A stretch of 64,000 bases of DNA from Bacillus sp. SORGH_AS_0510. GTDB taxonomy: Bacteria; Bacillota; Bacilli; Bacillales; Cytobacillaceae. This document shows, in pieces, positions 53,337 to 61,541 of the stretch. The notes under the pieces were generated by a model. The model was given only the letters and a program-made list of their open reading frames with translations, was not told the origin of the DNA and did no database searches. The stretch lies in assembly GCF_030818775.1 (NCBI RefSeq), contig NZ_JAUTAU010000001.1, forward strand, positions 3,042,001 through 3,106,000, written 5' to 3'. Numbering within the stretch: the stretch's first letter is position 1; each line of letters begins with the position of its first letter. A program made the position numbers and the translations under genes.

Positions 53337-54227
53337 CTATCGTTTTAAATTTACTACTTCTTCTAAAATAGAATCGGAAGTAGTAATTGTTCTAGCATTT
53401 GCTTGGAATCCACGTTGTGCAACGATCATTTCAGTAAATTCCTCAGTTAAATCAACATTTGACATTTCTAACACACCTGCATTAATCGTTCCACCCTTAT
53501 TATCTTCAATTCGGCTAGGTACTGCAGGACCTGAATTTCCGCTAACTTGGAAGAAGGTATTACCTACTTTTGTTAACCCCCCAGGATTCGAAACAACTGC
53601 TGTTGCTAATGAAATATTATTTGTTTGATCGTTAGTATTATTTAGATAATATTCCTGCGTATTCGTATCATAGGCTAGTTTTCCACTCTCTCCATCCTCA
53701 CGAACAACATAAATATAACCATTCGAGTCAATTGAATATGATGTGAAAGGCATGCCGGCTTTTTCGTCTGACTTAATATTGATCTTAACAGTATCTCCAG
53801 CATCATTTACACCCATTACATAAAACCCATTTGATGTAACTAAATCCCCGCTGGCATCACGTGTAAAGTTACCAGCCCTAGTTAAAAAGTTTGCACCATT
53901 GTTAGCTTCAGGACTTACGATAAAAAAAGCATCCCCATCAATCGTTAAATCTGTTCCAACATTAGTTGTCATAGGGCTACCTGGTGTAAAAACCGTATCA
54001 ATAGAACCAATTTTTACCCCTAGACCAATTTGCTTCGGATTAACCCCACCACGCTCTCCTGAAGGCGCTGTTGCTCCAGCCATATTTTGACTGATAATAT
54101 CTTGAAACATTACACGGCCTTTTTTAAATCCAACTGTATTAACATTGGCAACGTTATTTCCAATTACATCAAGTTTAGTTTGAAACCCTTTCATACCTGA
54201 AACACCAGAGTAAAGCGATTTTAACAT
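53337..54227 (-). CDS. flgE: Flagellar hook protein FlgE
   Basis: 296 aa. LKSLYSGVSGMKGFQTKLDVIGNNVANVNTVGFKKGR (split) and the C-terminal EMSNVDLTEEFTEMIVAQRGFQANARTITTSD are the hook/rod coiled-coil halves. The short central domain suits a Bacillus-type small hook protein. It follows flgD by 37 bases. Confidence 0.94.
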   Translation of the reverse strand: MLKSLYSGVSGMKGFQTKLDVIGNNVANVNTVGFKKGRVMFQDIISQNMAGATAPSGERGGVNPKQIGLGVKIGSIDTVFTPGSPMTTNVGTDLTIDGDAFFIVSPEANNGANFLTRAGNFTRDASGDLVTSNGFYVMGVNDAGDTVKINIKSDEKAGMPFTSYSIDSNGYIYVVREDGESGKLAYDTNTQEYYLNNTNDQTNNISLATAVVSNPGGLTKVGNTFFQVSGNSGPAVPSRIEDNKGGTINAGVLEMSNVDLTEEFTEMIVAQRGFQANARTITTSDSILEEVVNLKR

Positions 54228-54264
54228 GGTTTGTTCCCCCTATTTATCAATCATAAATTATTTA

Positions 54265-54702
54265 TTATTTTGTTTCGGAAGTGACTTCCTTTATTTCATT
54301 AACCAATGACATTGGGACTTTTTCATCTCCAACTAAGTAAAAGTAATTCCCATCCTGATTAGATATACCTTGAACTACACCCGTTATTGGCTCTACATTG
54401 CCTTCAGGAATCCAGGAAATTTCTTTTCCAATCACTGCAGCATATTGACTCATTTGATTTCCAGCAAATTTGTCAAAAGCCTTATTAAGATTAGTCATTT
54501 GCTCAAGTGAACTAAAGGTTGCCATCTGAGCAATAAAGTCTTTATCTTGAAGTGGACTTGAAGGGTCCTGATGTGCTAGTTGAGTTGTCAGGATTTTCAA
54601 AAAGTCATCTTTTCCTAGCACACTTTTTTGTTCGAAAGGCTTTACGTTATTGTAAATGGAATTATTTTTTGTCACATTTGTAACATCTACCCAGTTACTC
54701 AT
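54265..54702 (-). CDS. flgD: Hook assembly scaffold FlgD
   Basis: 145 aa. VLGKDDFLKILTTQLAHQDPSSPLQDKDFIAQMATFSSLEQM (split) is the invariant FlgD N-terminal part that caps the growing hook; the C-terminal beta domain is short, as in Bacillus. 15 bases after fliK. Confidence 0.95.
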   Translation of the reverse strand: MSNWVDVTNVTKNNSIYNNVKPFEQKSVLGKDDFLKILTTQLAHQDPSSPLQDKDFIAQMATFSSLEQMTNLNKAFDKFAGNQMSQYAAVIGKEISWIPEGNVEPITGVVQGISNQDGNYFYLVGDEKVPMSLVNEIKEVTSETK

Positions 54703-54717
54703 TCTGGAAACTCCTTC

Positions 54718-56454
54718 CTAAGCTGTGAAGTCTATTTGCGATGATGTTTTCAGGGTAGTTCCACCATAATTGATAGGTACGATTTCCCCTTCTCTGTCTT
54801 TTTGCTCATTTGTTTCATTTTGCACTTTTTCATTAATTGTTGCTGCAGTATATGTTCGCTGCTCTCGTGACGAATGTGAACCGTCCTGGGAAAAAGCCAT
54901 TCCCCCCTGGAAAGAATCGGACGTGTTGGATGTCTGTTGCGCTACATCTAACTTTTGGACATTCAATCCCGATTGCTGCAATGCCTGTTTCAAATGGTGA
55001 AGCTGTCCTTCCAAGGCATCCTTTGCCATTGGTGTATCAGTCAATATTTGCGCTGAAATCTGCCCCTGCTGTGAAGTTACCTTTATTTCGATATGACCTA
55101 AATGCTCAGGATACAGTGAAAATTTAGCTTCTGTGCTGCCAGACTTTCCGTTCGTTATTTTCATAAAGCGGTTAATCCATTCACTTACCTCAGGAGCAAA
55201 ATTAGTTACTTCAGTGTGTTGCTGCAAATTCGATTCTTTCACTTCGTTCCCCGACATTTGTTGAGTGTTTGTCAATGAAGTGAGTTGCCCATTTACTTTC
55301 GAAATTTCATCTAAAGGTGAAGATAAAGGATCCTTAGTCAAGCGATTATGTAATTGAAATGATTTTCCTACATTAGGTAAAACGGAATGAATGACTTGAT
55401 TTTTATCAAGGCTTAATCCCTGAGAAATATTAGAAAGTTCATTTTGCTTAGTATCACTTGTTGTTTGGTCATGATTATTGAGTACTAGTATTGGTACAGA
55501 TTTTTGTGCGGCTTTTATTTCATTCGAAATTATTTGAATTTTCTCATCAATATGAGCCGGAATTTCCGATGGATTCTTTTCACCTTCATATTTTCGAACT
55601 TCTTCAATTACCTGAGTTACTTTATGTAACAATTGACCCGAATCCTTTGGTGAAAATTTCTTCATCGTTTCCACCAAGTCTTGGACTTGAGCTAGCACCT
55701 TAGCAATCTCTGGGCTAGAGCTAGATAATGGATTACTGTTGTTTTCGCCTACAGATGTGTGTGTCCCACCTTCTGATGGATTATTTCCTATCGAAAAACT
55801 TGTTGATTCTTGAGTTGAAAATTCGTTTACAAGATTAGTCAAAATAGACTCTATTTCATCTAAATTTTTATTGATTAATTCCATTGAATCTGGCAGGATA
55901 TCGTCTTCATTGGTTTTAACAAGGTCAGTTTTGTTGGTTAAATGAATTTGTTGCCTACTAAATTGAGGTTCATCTAAATTAAAACTAGGTTTCTTAGTTT
56001 CTAAAGCATTAATTACCTTTAAACTTGATTGATTGTCATCTTGGTTCAAAGAATTATTAAGACCTGCATTAGGTCTTAACATCGGTAAATTATACATTAC
56101 ATTATCAACATTTAAATTCAAGTCAACAGGATCCCGATCCCCATAATTATGCTCTTCTAGATCAGACTCAGATTGAACTGAATCCGTATTCATAGGCTCT
56201 GAATTTGCTTCGCCTGTCACTTGTTTAATCTTTAAAAATTGTGTAGGGATATCTCCCATTTGAATAGCACCATTGTGCAACGATAATTTATTAACTTGGT
56301 CACCGATCATAGGAGTTTGACCTAGAAGATTAAACATTGCTAATACTTGGTCGAAGGGATTTACTGTCGCTTCTGAATTGGAAGCTAAATTGGGTTTTCC
56401 CCCGTTCACTTGATTTGTTTGATTTATTTTGATGTTAATTTGAGTAATACCCAA
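54718..56454 (-). CDS. fliK: Hook-length control protein FliK
   Basis: 578 aa from a TTG at 56454, chosen for AGGAGGTAACTGT directly upstream; the in-frame ATG further 5' has no site. A long, polar, low-complexity region (about 1-440) acts as the molecular ruler. The C-terminal domain (about 450-530, LYPEHLGHIEIKVTSQQGQISAQIL, LHHLKQALQQSGLNVQKLDV) switches FlhB. It starts the hook/switch operon behind its own SigA promoter and the cheB terminator. Confidence 0.9.
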   Translation of the reverse strand: MGITQINIKINQTNQVNGGKPNLASNSEATVNPFDQVLAMFNLLGQTPMIGDQVNKLSLHNGAIQMGDIPTQFLKIKQVTGEANSEPMNTDSVQSESDLEEHNYGDRDPVDLNLNVDNVMYNLPMLRPNAGLNNSLNQDDNQSSLKVINALETKKPSFNLDEPQFSRQQIHLTNKTDLVKTNEDDILPDSMELINKNLDEIESILTNLVNEFSTQESTSFSIGNNPSEGGTHTSVGENNSNPLSSSSPEIAKVLAQVQDLVETMKKFSPKDSGQLLHKVTQVIEEVRKYEGEKNPSEIPAHIDEKIQIISNEIKAAQKSVPILVLNNHDQTTSDTKQNELSNISQGLSLDKNQVIHSVLPNVGKSFQLHNRLTKDPLSSPLDEISKVNGQLTSLTNTQQMSGNEVKESNLQQHTEVTNFAPEVSEWINRFMKITNGKSGSTEAKFSLYPEHLGHIEIKVTSQQGQISAQILTDTPMAKDALEGQLHHLKQALQQSGLNVQKLDVAQQTSNTSDSFQGGMAFSQDGSHSSREQRTYTAATINEKVQNETNEQKDREGEIVPINYGGTTLKTSSQIDFTA

Positions 56455-56502
56455 ACAGTTACCTCCTATCATTTTTGCTCTGCATACTTTCAATTAATCT
56501 AC

Positions 56503-56531
56503 ATTATACCTCATGGACCTGCTTTCGTCAT
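56503..56531 (-). promoter_or_regulatory. SigA-type promoter of fliK operon
   Basis: ATGACG, 17-base spacer, TATAAT on the minus strand, about 45 bases before the fliK TTG. Confidence 0.65.
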
Positions 56532-56611
56532 GAAAATTTTCGATTTACTTTTGTATTTTTATTCTTTTTTCAGACTAATATTTTGATAGATTTTGTTGCA
56601 AACTAAATAAA

Positions 56612-56646
56612 AAAACAAGTAGCATCTAAATCGACACTACTTTTTT
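56612..56646 (-). terminator. Terminator of cheR-cheB
   Basis: AAGTAGTGTC and GATGCTACTT pair with a central mismatch around GATTTA and are followed by GTTTTTTTATT on the minus strand, starting 11 bases after the cheB stop. Confidence 0.75.
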
Positions 56647-56656
56647 CCAAAAAATA

Positions 56657-57691
56657 CTATATAGAAGAAATTATCATGTTGTACATTTGTGACAGAACAA
56701 ATTGACCATCCGCATACCCTGCTTCCATTACTGCTCTGGGCATGCCGTAAACCGTGCAGGATTCTTCAGATTCAACGAACACTTTACCATGATATTTTTT
56801 CACCAACCCGGAGCCTTTTGCACCATCTACTCCCATACCGGTTAAAATTATTGCTAGTAACCGATCACAAACAATTGGTGCTGCCGAACTCAGGGTGATA
56901 TCTATGGATGGTTTATATAATTCAAGTACGTCTTGACAATCTTCCACTTTAAATATTAATTTACCTGCAGCCTTTTCAAAACGGGTTTGATATCCCGAAG
57001 GACAAATATAGATAGTTCCCGGTTTGACTTCTTTGCCGTCCTGGGCTTCTTTTACATCCATTTGACACAAAGAATCAAATCTTTCTGCTAAATGCTTGGT
57101 AAAACCTGGCGGCATATGTTGTGCAACGACAATTGGAATGGGAAATTCCTTAGGAAAACCTGGTAGAATCGCTTGTAATGCTTTCGGTCCACCTGTTGAA
57201 CAGCCAATAAATATTAGCTCAGTATTTTTTCTAGTTTCATTTCTATTATGATTCTCAGAGAGACTGTATTCATGGTGAATAGTAGGAAGTTTTGCTTCGA
57301 CTATTCCAGCTAAACGCTGTAAAAATTCTTTACTTTGATCCTCTCCATTAATATTCCTAATTAAATTTTCTTTCAAAAAGAAATCAACTGCTCCAAGAGA
57401 AAGGGCTTGAAGTGTTTCCCTCGCACCTTCTCCAGTCCTGGAACTAATCATAACTACTGGAACTGGATTTTTTTTCATTATTTGCTCGAGTGCATCGAGT
57501 CCGTTCAATTCGGGCATTTCTATATCCATTGTGACAAGATCTGGTTTGAGCCGTTGAACTTTTTCTACTGCTTCCACACCATTTCTTGCAATTCCAACGA
57601 CTTGAAATCGAGGGTCAGTTTCCAACATTAAACTAATGGCTCTCCGCATAAAGGCAGAATCATCTACTACCAATACACCGTACTGTTTCAT
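56657..57691 (-). CDS. cheB: Chemotaxis methylesterase CheB
   Basis: 344 aa. Receiver domain (residues of about 1-125) with VVDDSAFMRRAI and phosphoacceptor Asp in PDLVTMDIEMPELNG, then a methylesterase domain (about 155-344). Catalytic Ser in GCSTGGPKALQ, His in VAQHMPPGFTKHLAERF, Asp in GMGVDGAKGSG. It removes methyl groups from MCPs and can deamidate receptor Gln. Overlaps cheR by 32 bases. Confidence 0.96.
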   Translation of the reverse strand: MKQYGVLVVDDSAFMRRAISLMLETDPRFQVVGIARNGVEAVEKVQRLKPDLVTMDIEMPELNGLDALEQIMKKNPVPVVMISSRTGEGARETLQALSLGAVDFFLKENLIRNINGEDQSKEFLQRLAGIVEAKLPTIHHEYSLSENHNRNETRKNTELIFIGCSTGGPKALQAILPGFPKEFPIPIVVAQHMPPGFTKHLAERFDSLCQMDVKEAQDGKEVKPGTIYICPSGYQTRFEKAAGKLIFKVEDCQDVLELYKPSIDITLSSAAPIVCDRLLAIILTGMGVDGAKGSGLVKKYHGKVFVESEESCTVYGMPRAVMEAGYADGQFVLSQMYNMIISSI

Positions 57692-58502
57692 TTTGATCAG
57701 ATTCCTTTCGATAATAAAAACTCTTATCTGAGCGCACTTTCTGTAATCCCATGTTCGTATCAGTTACCGATTCAGCATGACCAAGAAATAAATATCCCCC
57801 AATGGCTAAATTTCTGTGTAAACTACGAATCACCTGTTGTGTTTTATCTCGATCAAAATAGATCAAAACATTTCTGCAGAAAATGATGTCCACTTCTCCA
57901 ATTTCTCCTGCTTTTACTTCATTAAGAAGGTTTAAGTATTGAAACTTCACCATTTTTTGGGTTGCTGGTTTAATTTGGTATCCACCATTTTCTTCTATAA
58001 AATATTTCTTCAATAAATTCTCTGGGATTCGCCGAAAAGCGAAAGAACTATTATGATACCATCCCTTTTCCGCTTTCTGAAGAACTTTTTTGTTAATATC
58101 GGTGGCAATAATTTCTACAGATCCTGGGAAAAAAAGTCCAGTTTCTTGTATTAACATTGCTAAGGTATAAGGCTCTTCACCACTAGAACAAGCAGCGCTC
58201 CATATCCTCAGAGGTCTATCTCTTGTTTTACTTTTCAGCAGCGGCAGAACTAATGAACAACACTCATTTAATTGCTCTTCTTCTCGATAAAAATAAGTTT
58301 CATTAATTGTTAATAACTCTATGAGAACATCCCATTCTATTGGTGATTTTCTCAAATAATCGCAGTATCCTTCAAAATTTAGTCCAAGTTCTACGACACG
58401 TTTAGAAATCTTATCTTGAAGGATCTGTTGTCGATCCTGGAAACCCAATCCACAATAGTCATAAACCATTTGGCTTAATCTTGATAATCCATTCTCTTGC
58501 AT
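57660..58502 (-). CDS. cheR: Chemotaxis methyltransferase CheR
   Basis: 280 aa from the ATG at 58502 (AAGGTGAT five bases before it; an ATG six bases earlier is an alternative). N-terminal helical domain, then the SAM-binding domain with SAACSSGEEPYTLAMLI near residue 115, ATDINKKVLQKAEKG, and DIIFCRNVLIYFD. Methylates MCP glutamates using S-adenosylmethionine. A MITE-like copy lies only about 39 bases upstream of the start. Confidence 0.95.
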   Translation of the reverse strand: MQENGLSRLSQMVYDYCGLGFQDRQQILQDKISKRVVELGLNFEGYCDYLRKSPIEWDVLIELLTINETYFYREEEQLNECCSLVLPLLKSKTRDRPLRIWSAACSSGEEPYTLAMLIQETGLFFPGSVEIIATDINKKVLQKAEKGWYHNSSFAFRRIPENLLKKYFIEENGGYQIKPATQKMVKFQYLNLLNEVKAGEIGEVDIIFCRNVLIYFDRDKTQQVIRSLHRNLAIGGYLFLGHAESVTDTNMGLQKVRSDKSFYYRKESDQNETVRCIGSR

Positions 58503-58540
58503 GTGCATCACCTTTTTCCTCACTACGCTTTTTAATAAAT

Positions 58541-58715
58541 GGCTCTGTTAAAGTTTTCTGTTGATTTCCGCTCCAGGCACGAGCGGTTCGTGGGTGTTTC
58601 GGCGAGCCTCCTCGACGCAAGCGCCTGCGGGGTCTCCCCTGAACCATAATCCCACAGGAGTCTTCGTGCCTTCCGCTCCAAAGTGTATAAATCAACACTG
58701 TTCTTTAACACAGCC
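58541..58715. repeat. MITE-like repeat, copy 3 of 3, with 8-bp target duplication
   Basis: 175 bp with terminal inverted repeats GGCTCTGTTAAAG and (right end complement) GGCTGTGTTAAAG, 12 of 13 identical. The flanking bases TAATAAAT occur directly on both sides, an exact 8-bp direct repeat, as made by a transposition event. It shares the GC-rich, hairpin-forming interior of copies 1 and 2. It sits between the divergent cheR and motA genes. Confidence 0.9.
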
Positions 58716-58899
58716 TAATAAATAAAGGAAGTAGCAATATTTTCTATATTTAACGCACTTTTATAAATTAGTTTCTGTAGTAGATTTAGATAATTGTCTT
58801 TATTTTAGTATAAAATTACTAGATATATAGATTACCGTCAAATAGATTTTCGGAATTAACAAAAACATTTTGATTATATCAAAATAAAACAAAAACATT

Positions 58900-58929
58900 A
58901 TTGTCGAAAATTTATGATTAGCGTACAAT
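58900..58929 (+). promoter_or_regulatory. SigA-type promoter of motAB
   Basis: TTGTCG, about 17 bases, TACAAT on the plus strand, about 35 bases before motA. A loose SigD-like TAAA…TCGAAAA also overlaps it. The remainder of 58716-58899 is A/T-rich; a TTGACG on the minus strand near 58835 could be a -35 for cheR. Confidence 0.5.
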
Positions 58930-58962
58930 TACAGTACAAAACTTTTAACAACAAAGGAGATT

Positions 58963-59763
58963 ATGATGTCTAGTATTTTTGGATTTATTTTGGCGTTAAT
59001 AGCAATAGGAGTCGGTATGGTTTTAAAAGGAGCATCCCTATCTGCATTAAACAATCCGGCAGCATATCTCATTATTTTTGGAGGAACTGCAGCTGCAATT
59101 TTAATAGCTTTTCCATTTAGTGAGATAAAAAAGTTTCCTATCTTGTTAAAAATCGCACTATTCGAACCAAAACAATCATCTAAGTCTGGACAAGTAGATA
59201 GCTTAGTAAAATGTGCAGAAATCGCAAAAAGAGAAGGATTATTAGCTCTTGAAGAAATTGCGGTTGAAACACAGGATCCTTTTTTCAAAAAAGGACTAGA
59301 GATGATTATCGACGGCCATGACATCGAATTTATTGAAGAGGTCTTATTAGAAGAAGTAGCAGCAATTGACAAACGCCACAAAACGGGAGCACTTATTTTT
59401 ACTCAAGCCGGTACATATGCGCCAACTTTAGGGGTACTTGGAGCAGTAATTGGTCTTGTTGCATCATTAGGAAATTTAAATAATGTAGAAAAATTGGGGC
59501 ATTCCATTTCTGCAGCCTTTATCGCAACCTTGCTTGGTATATTCTCTGGTTATGTTATGTGGCATCCTCTTGCAAATAAATTAAAACGTATTTCAAAACG
59601 CGAACAGGAATTCAAGCTTCTTACAATTGAAGGATTGCTTGCAGTGTATGAAGGACTTTCTCCAAGTGCGTTAGAAAAGAAACTAAATGTATATATTGCT
59701 CCAAGTGAACGAAAAAAGACTGATAAGGTAAACGAGGAAACTGCAAATGAGAAGACAGCGTAG
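58963..59763 (+). CDS. motA: Flagellar stator protein MotA
   Basis: 266 aa with four membrane helices (about residues 4-24, 35-52, 150-170, 182-202). The cytoplasmic loop carries charged residues that contact FliG, and conserved prolines lie in TYAPTLGVLGAVIGL near 149-163. Proton-driven stator with MotB. AAAGGAG precedes the ATG; overlaps motB by 17 bases. Confidence 0.96.
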   Translation: MMSSIFGFILALIAIGVGMVLKGASLSALNNPAAYLIIFGGTAAAILIAFPFSEIKKFPILLKIALFEPKQSSKSGQVDSLVKCAEIAKREGLLALEEIAVETQDPFFKKGLEMIIDGHDIEFIEEVLLEEVAAIDKRHKTGALIFTQAGTYAPTLGVLGAVIGLVASLGNLNNVEKLGHSISAAFIATLLGIFSGYVMWHPLANKLKRISKREQEFKLLTIEGLLAVYEGLSPSALEKKLNVYIAPSERKKTDKVNEETANEKTA

Positions 59764-60508
59764 AAAATTAGAGGAAGAGCATGAAGAACACATTGATGAA
59801 TCTTGGCTAATTCCATATGCTGATATTTTAACTCTCCTACTGGCCTTGTTTATTGTTTTATTTGCTTCTAGTACGGTGGATAAAGCAAAATATGAATCAA
59901 TTATGGAAGCCTTCAAATCAGAATTAACCGGCACAAAAATAGAAAGTAAAGATTCTGGACTTTCCATTAAGCCTTCGGATAAGGAGTCTGATGAAAAAAC
60001 AAGTGAACAGAAGCCTGCTACAGCTCCAGAAGCTGCACCTGCACCAAGTAAGGAAGAAGTGGAATTAAACCAGCTTAAGGAACAATTAACAAAATATATA
60101 AAAGAAAATCACTTGGAAGCTGTTATTTCATTGACAGATACCAAACGTGGTGTAGAAATTTCTTTGAAGGATGTAATCCTTTTTGATCCTGGTAAGGCAG
60201 ATTTAAAACAAAGCTCCTATCAAACCCTTGATGTTCTAGTTGGCTTATCGAAAACAGTTGACAATCCAATTAGTATAGAGGGTCATACTGACAATGTTCC
60301 AATTAAAAATACTGCCTACGCTTCCAATTGGGAGTTATCTTCAGCAAGAGCAGTAAGTGTTCTGCATTTTTTTGAAACAAAAAGCATTTTAAAAGATCGT
60401 CTACAATTTGTAGGATACGGGGAATACAAACCAATCTATCCAAATGATACAAAGGAACATAAACAAGCAAACCGTCGGGTTAATATCGTTATTTTACGTA
60501 AGAGTTAA
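59747..60508 (+). CDS. motB: Flagellar stator protein MotB
   Basis: 253 aa. One membrane helix (about residues 22-42) with the proton-carrying Asp in WLIPYADILTLLLALFIVLFA, an Ala/Pro/Glu linker, and an OmpA-like peptidoglycan-binding domain (about 120-250, SIEGHTDNVPIKN, YASNWELSSARAVSVLHFF, NRRVNIVIL). The Asp and Tyr pattern suggests H+ rather than Na+ coupling (MotB rather than MotS), but this is a guess. Confidence 0.96.
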   Translation: MRRQRRKLEEEHEEHIDESWLIPYADILTLLLALFIVLFASSTVDKAKYESIMEAFKSELTGTKIESKDSGLSIKPSDKESDEKTSEQKPATAPEAAPAPSKEEVELNQLKEQLTKYIKENHLEAVISLTDTKRGVEISLKDVILFDPGKADLKQSSYQTLDVLVGLSKTVDNPISIEGHTDNVPIKNTAYASNWELSSARAVSVLHFFETKSILKDRLQFVGYGEYKPIYPNDTKEHKQANRRVNIVILRKS

Positions 60509-60510
60509 AA

Positions 60511-60549
60511 ATAGCCAGTTTCCTATTTTATATAAGGAAGCTGGCTTTT
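60511..60549. terminator. Bidirectional terminator between motB and the GNAT gene
   Basis: AGCCAGTTTCCT and AGGAAGCTGGCT pair around ATTTTATATA and are followed by TTTTCTTG; A/T content on both sides suits convergent genes. Confidence 0.85.
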
Positions 60550-60556
60550 CTTGTAT

Positions 60557-61411
60557 TTACAAAGTTTTCACCATTTGCACCTGTTCAGTAGTATTCTTGA
60601 AACCGTGATTTGATAAATACTGGATTACCGGGTTGGCCTGTGAGGCGTTAACTGTCATATAGGTAACTGGATGGTCTTGGTGTTCTGTCATTGAGGAAAA
60701 AATGGCTTGCATGTTCTCATATGACAATCCTCCAATTAGCTCCACTTGGAATAAGAATACCTTTTCGAGTTGCCCTTCTGGGTTCCAAACACGCTTATAT
60801 AGAGCGTAGCCAAGTGGATTTTGTTCGTTGTCGTAATAGATTTGTGCTTCACCCGATTTAACGCTTTGCCATTGACACTGCCAAGGCACAGCTTGCTTAT
60901 AAAAAGAATAGTTTGCTAGCTGTTCTGGGCGAATGTTCTTCGCTTTTATTGAAGAGTGATTTTGGCTCTCTAAAGTACCAGATAAGTAAACAAGTGAATC
61001 GGTAATTTCATAGCCGAACCGCTTATACAAACGAATGGCTCTTTCATTCTCTTTAATCGCCTCAAGGGTTGCCACCTCACAGCCCTCTTCATTGTAAATT
61101 TTCAAGATTTCTTCCATGAGTAAAGTGGAAATGCCTTTTCCACGATAATCGTTTGCAATTCCGGTACCGCCATTCCACGCGGTCTTTTTCCCGTTGATTT
61201 CTCGAAAACCATTCATGACAATCGCAACAGGCTCCTCCCCATCGTAGGCAACGACGGAGTGTGGTAACGACAGTCCTTCATTGACGAGCCGATTGAAAAA
61301 CAGTTCAGGCGTCATTTCTAGTTTTACAAAATAGCCCTCAAACCCTCTATTCCATGCTGTAATAATTTCTTGAATCGTGCATTCGGTTAATCTTTTTATT
61401 TGTATATTCAT
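60557..61411 (-). CDS. GNAT-family N-acetyltransferase
   Basis: 284 aa. Residues of about 5-145 form a GNAT domain with the acetyl-CoA loop DYRGKGISTLLMEEIL (near 88-103) and IKENERAIRLYKRFGYE (near 118-134). The second half (about 150-284) is a degenerate partner domain (YYDNEQNPLGYALYKRV). The substrate cannot be told. It converges on motB and is not obviously tied to motility. Confidence 0.85.
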   Translation of the reverse strand: MNIQIKRLTECTIQEIITAWNRGFEGYFVKLEMTPELFFNRLVNEGLSLPHSVVAYDGEEPVAIVMNGFREINGKKTAWNGGTGIANDYRGKGISTLLMEEILKIYNEEGCEVATLEAIKENERAIRLYKRFGYEITDSLVYLSGTLESQNHSSIKAKNIRPEQLANYSFYKQAVPWQCQWQSVKSGEAQIYYDNEQNPLGYALYKRVWNPEGQLEKVFLFQVELIGGLSYENMQAIFSSMTEHQDHPVTYMTVNASQANPVIQYLSNHGFKNTTEQVQMVKTL

Positions 61412-61499
61412 CGAACCCCTCCTATAAAAAAACGACTTGTTAGTCTATTTTAATTAAACCAAATTTCACCTTCTCTTACAACTTATTTTCTGATTATTA

Positions 61500-61533
61500 A
61501 AAAAATCCCATTAGGTTTCTAATGGGATTTTTG
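61500..61533 (-). terminator. Terminator of the acyl-CoA dehydrogenase gene
   Basis: AAAATCCCATTAG pairs with CTAATGGGATTTT around a short AAAC/GTTT loop, ending in a T-run, nine bases after the stop. Confidence 0.9.
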
Positions 61534-61541
61534 AGATGTGC

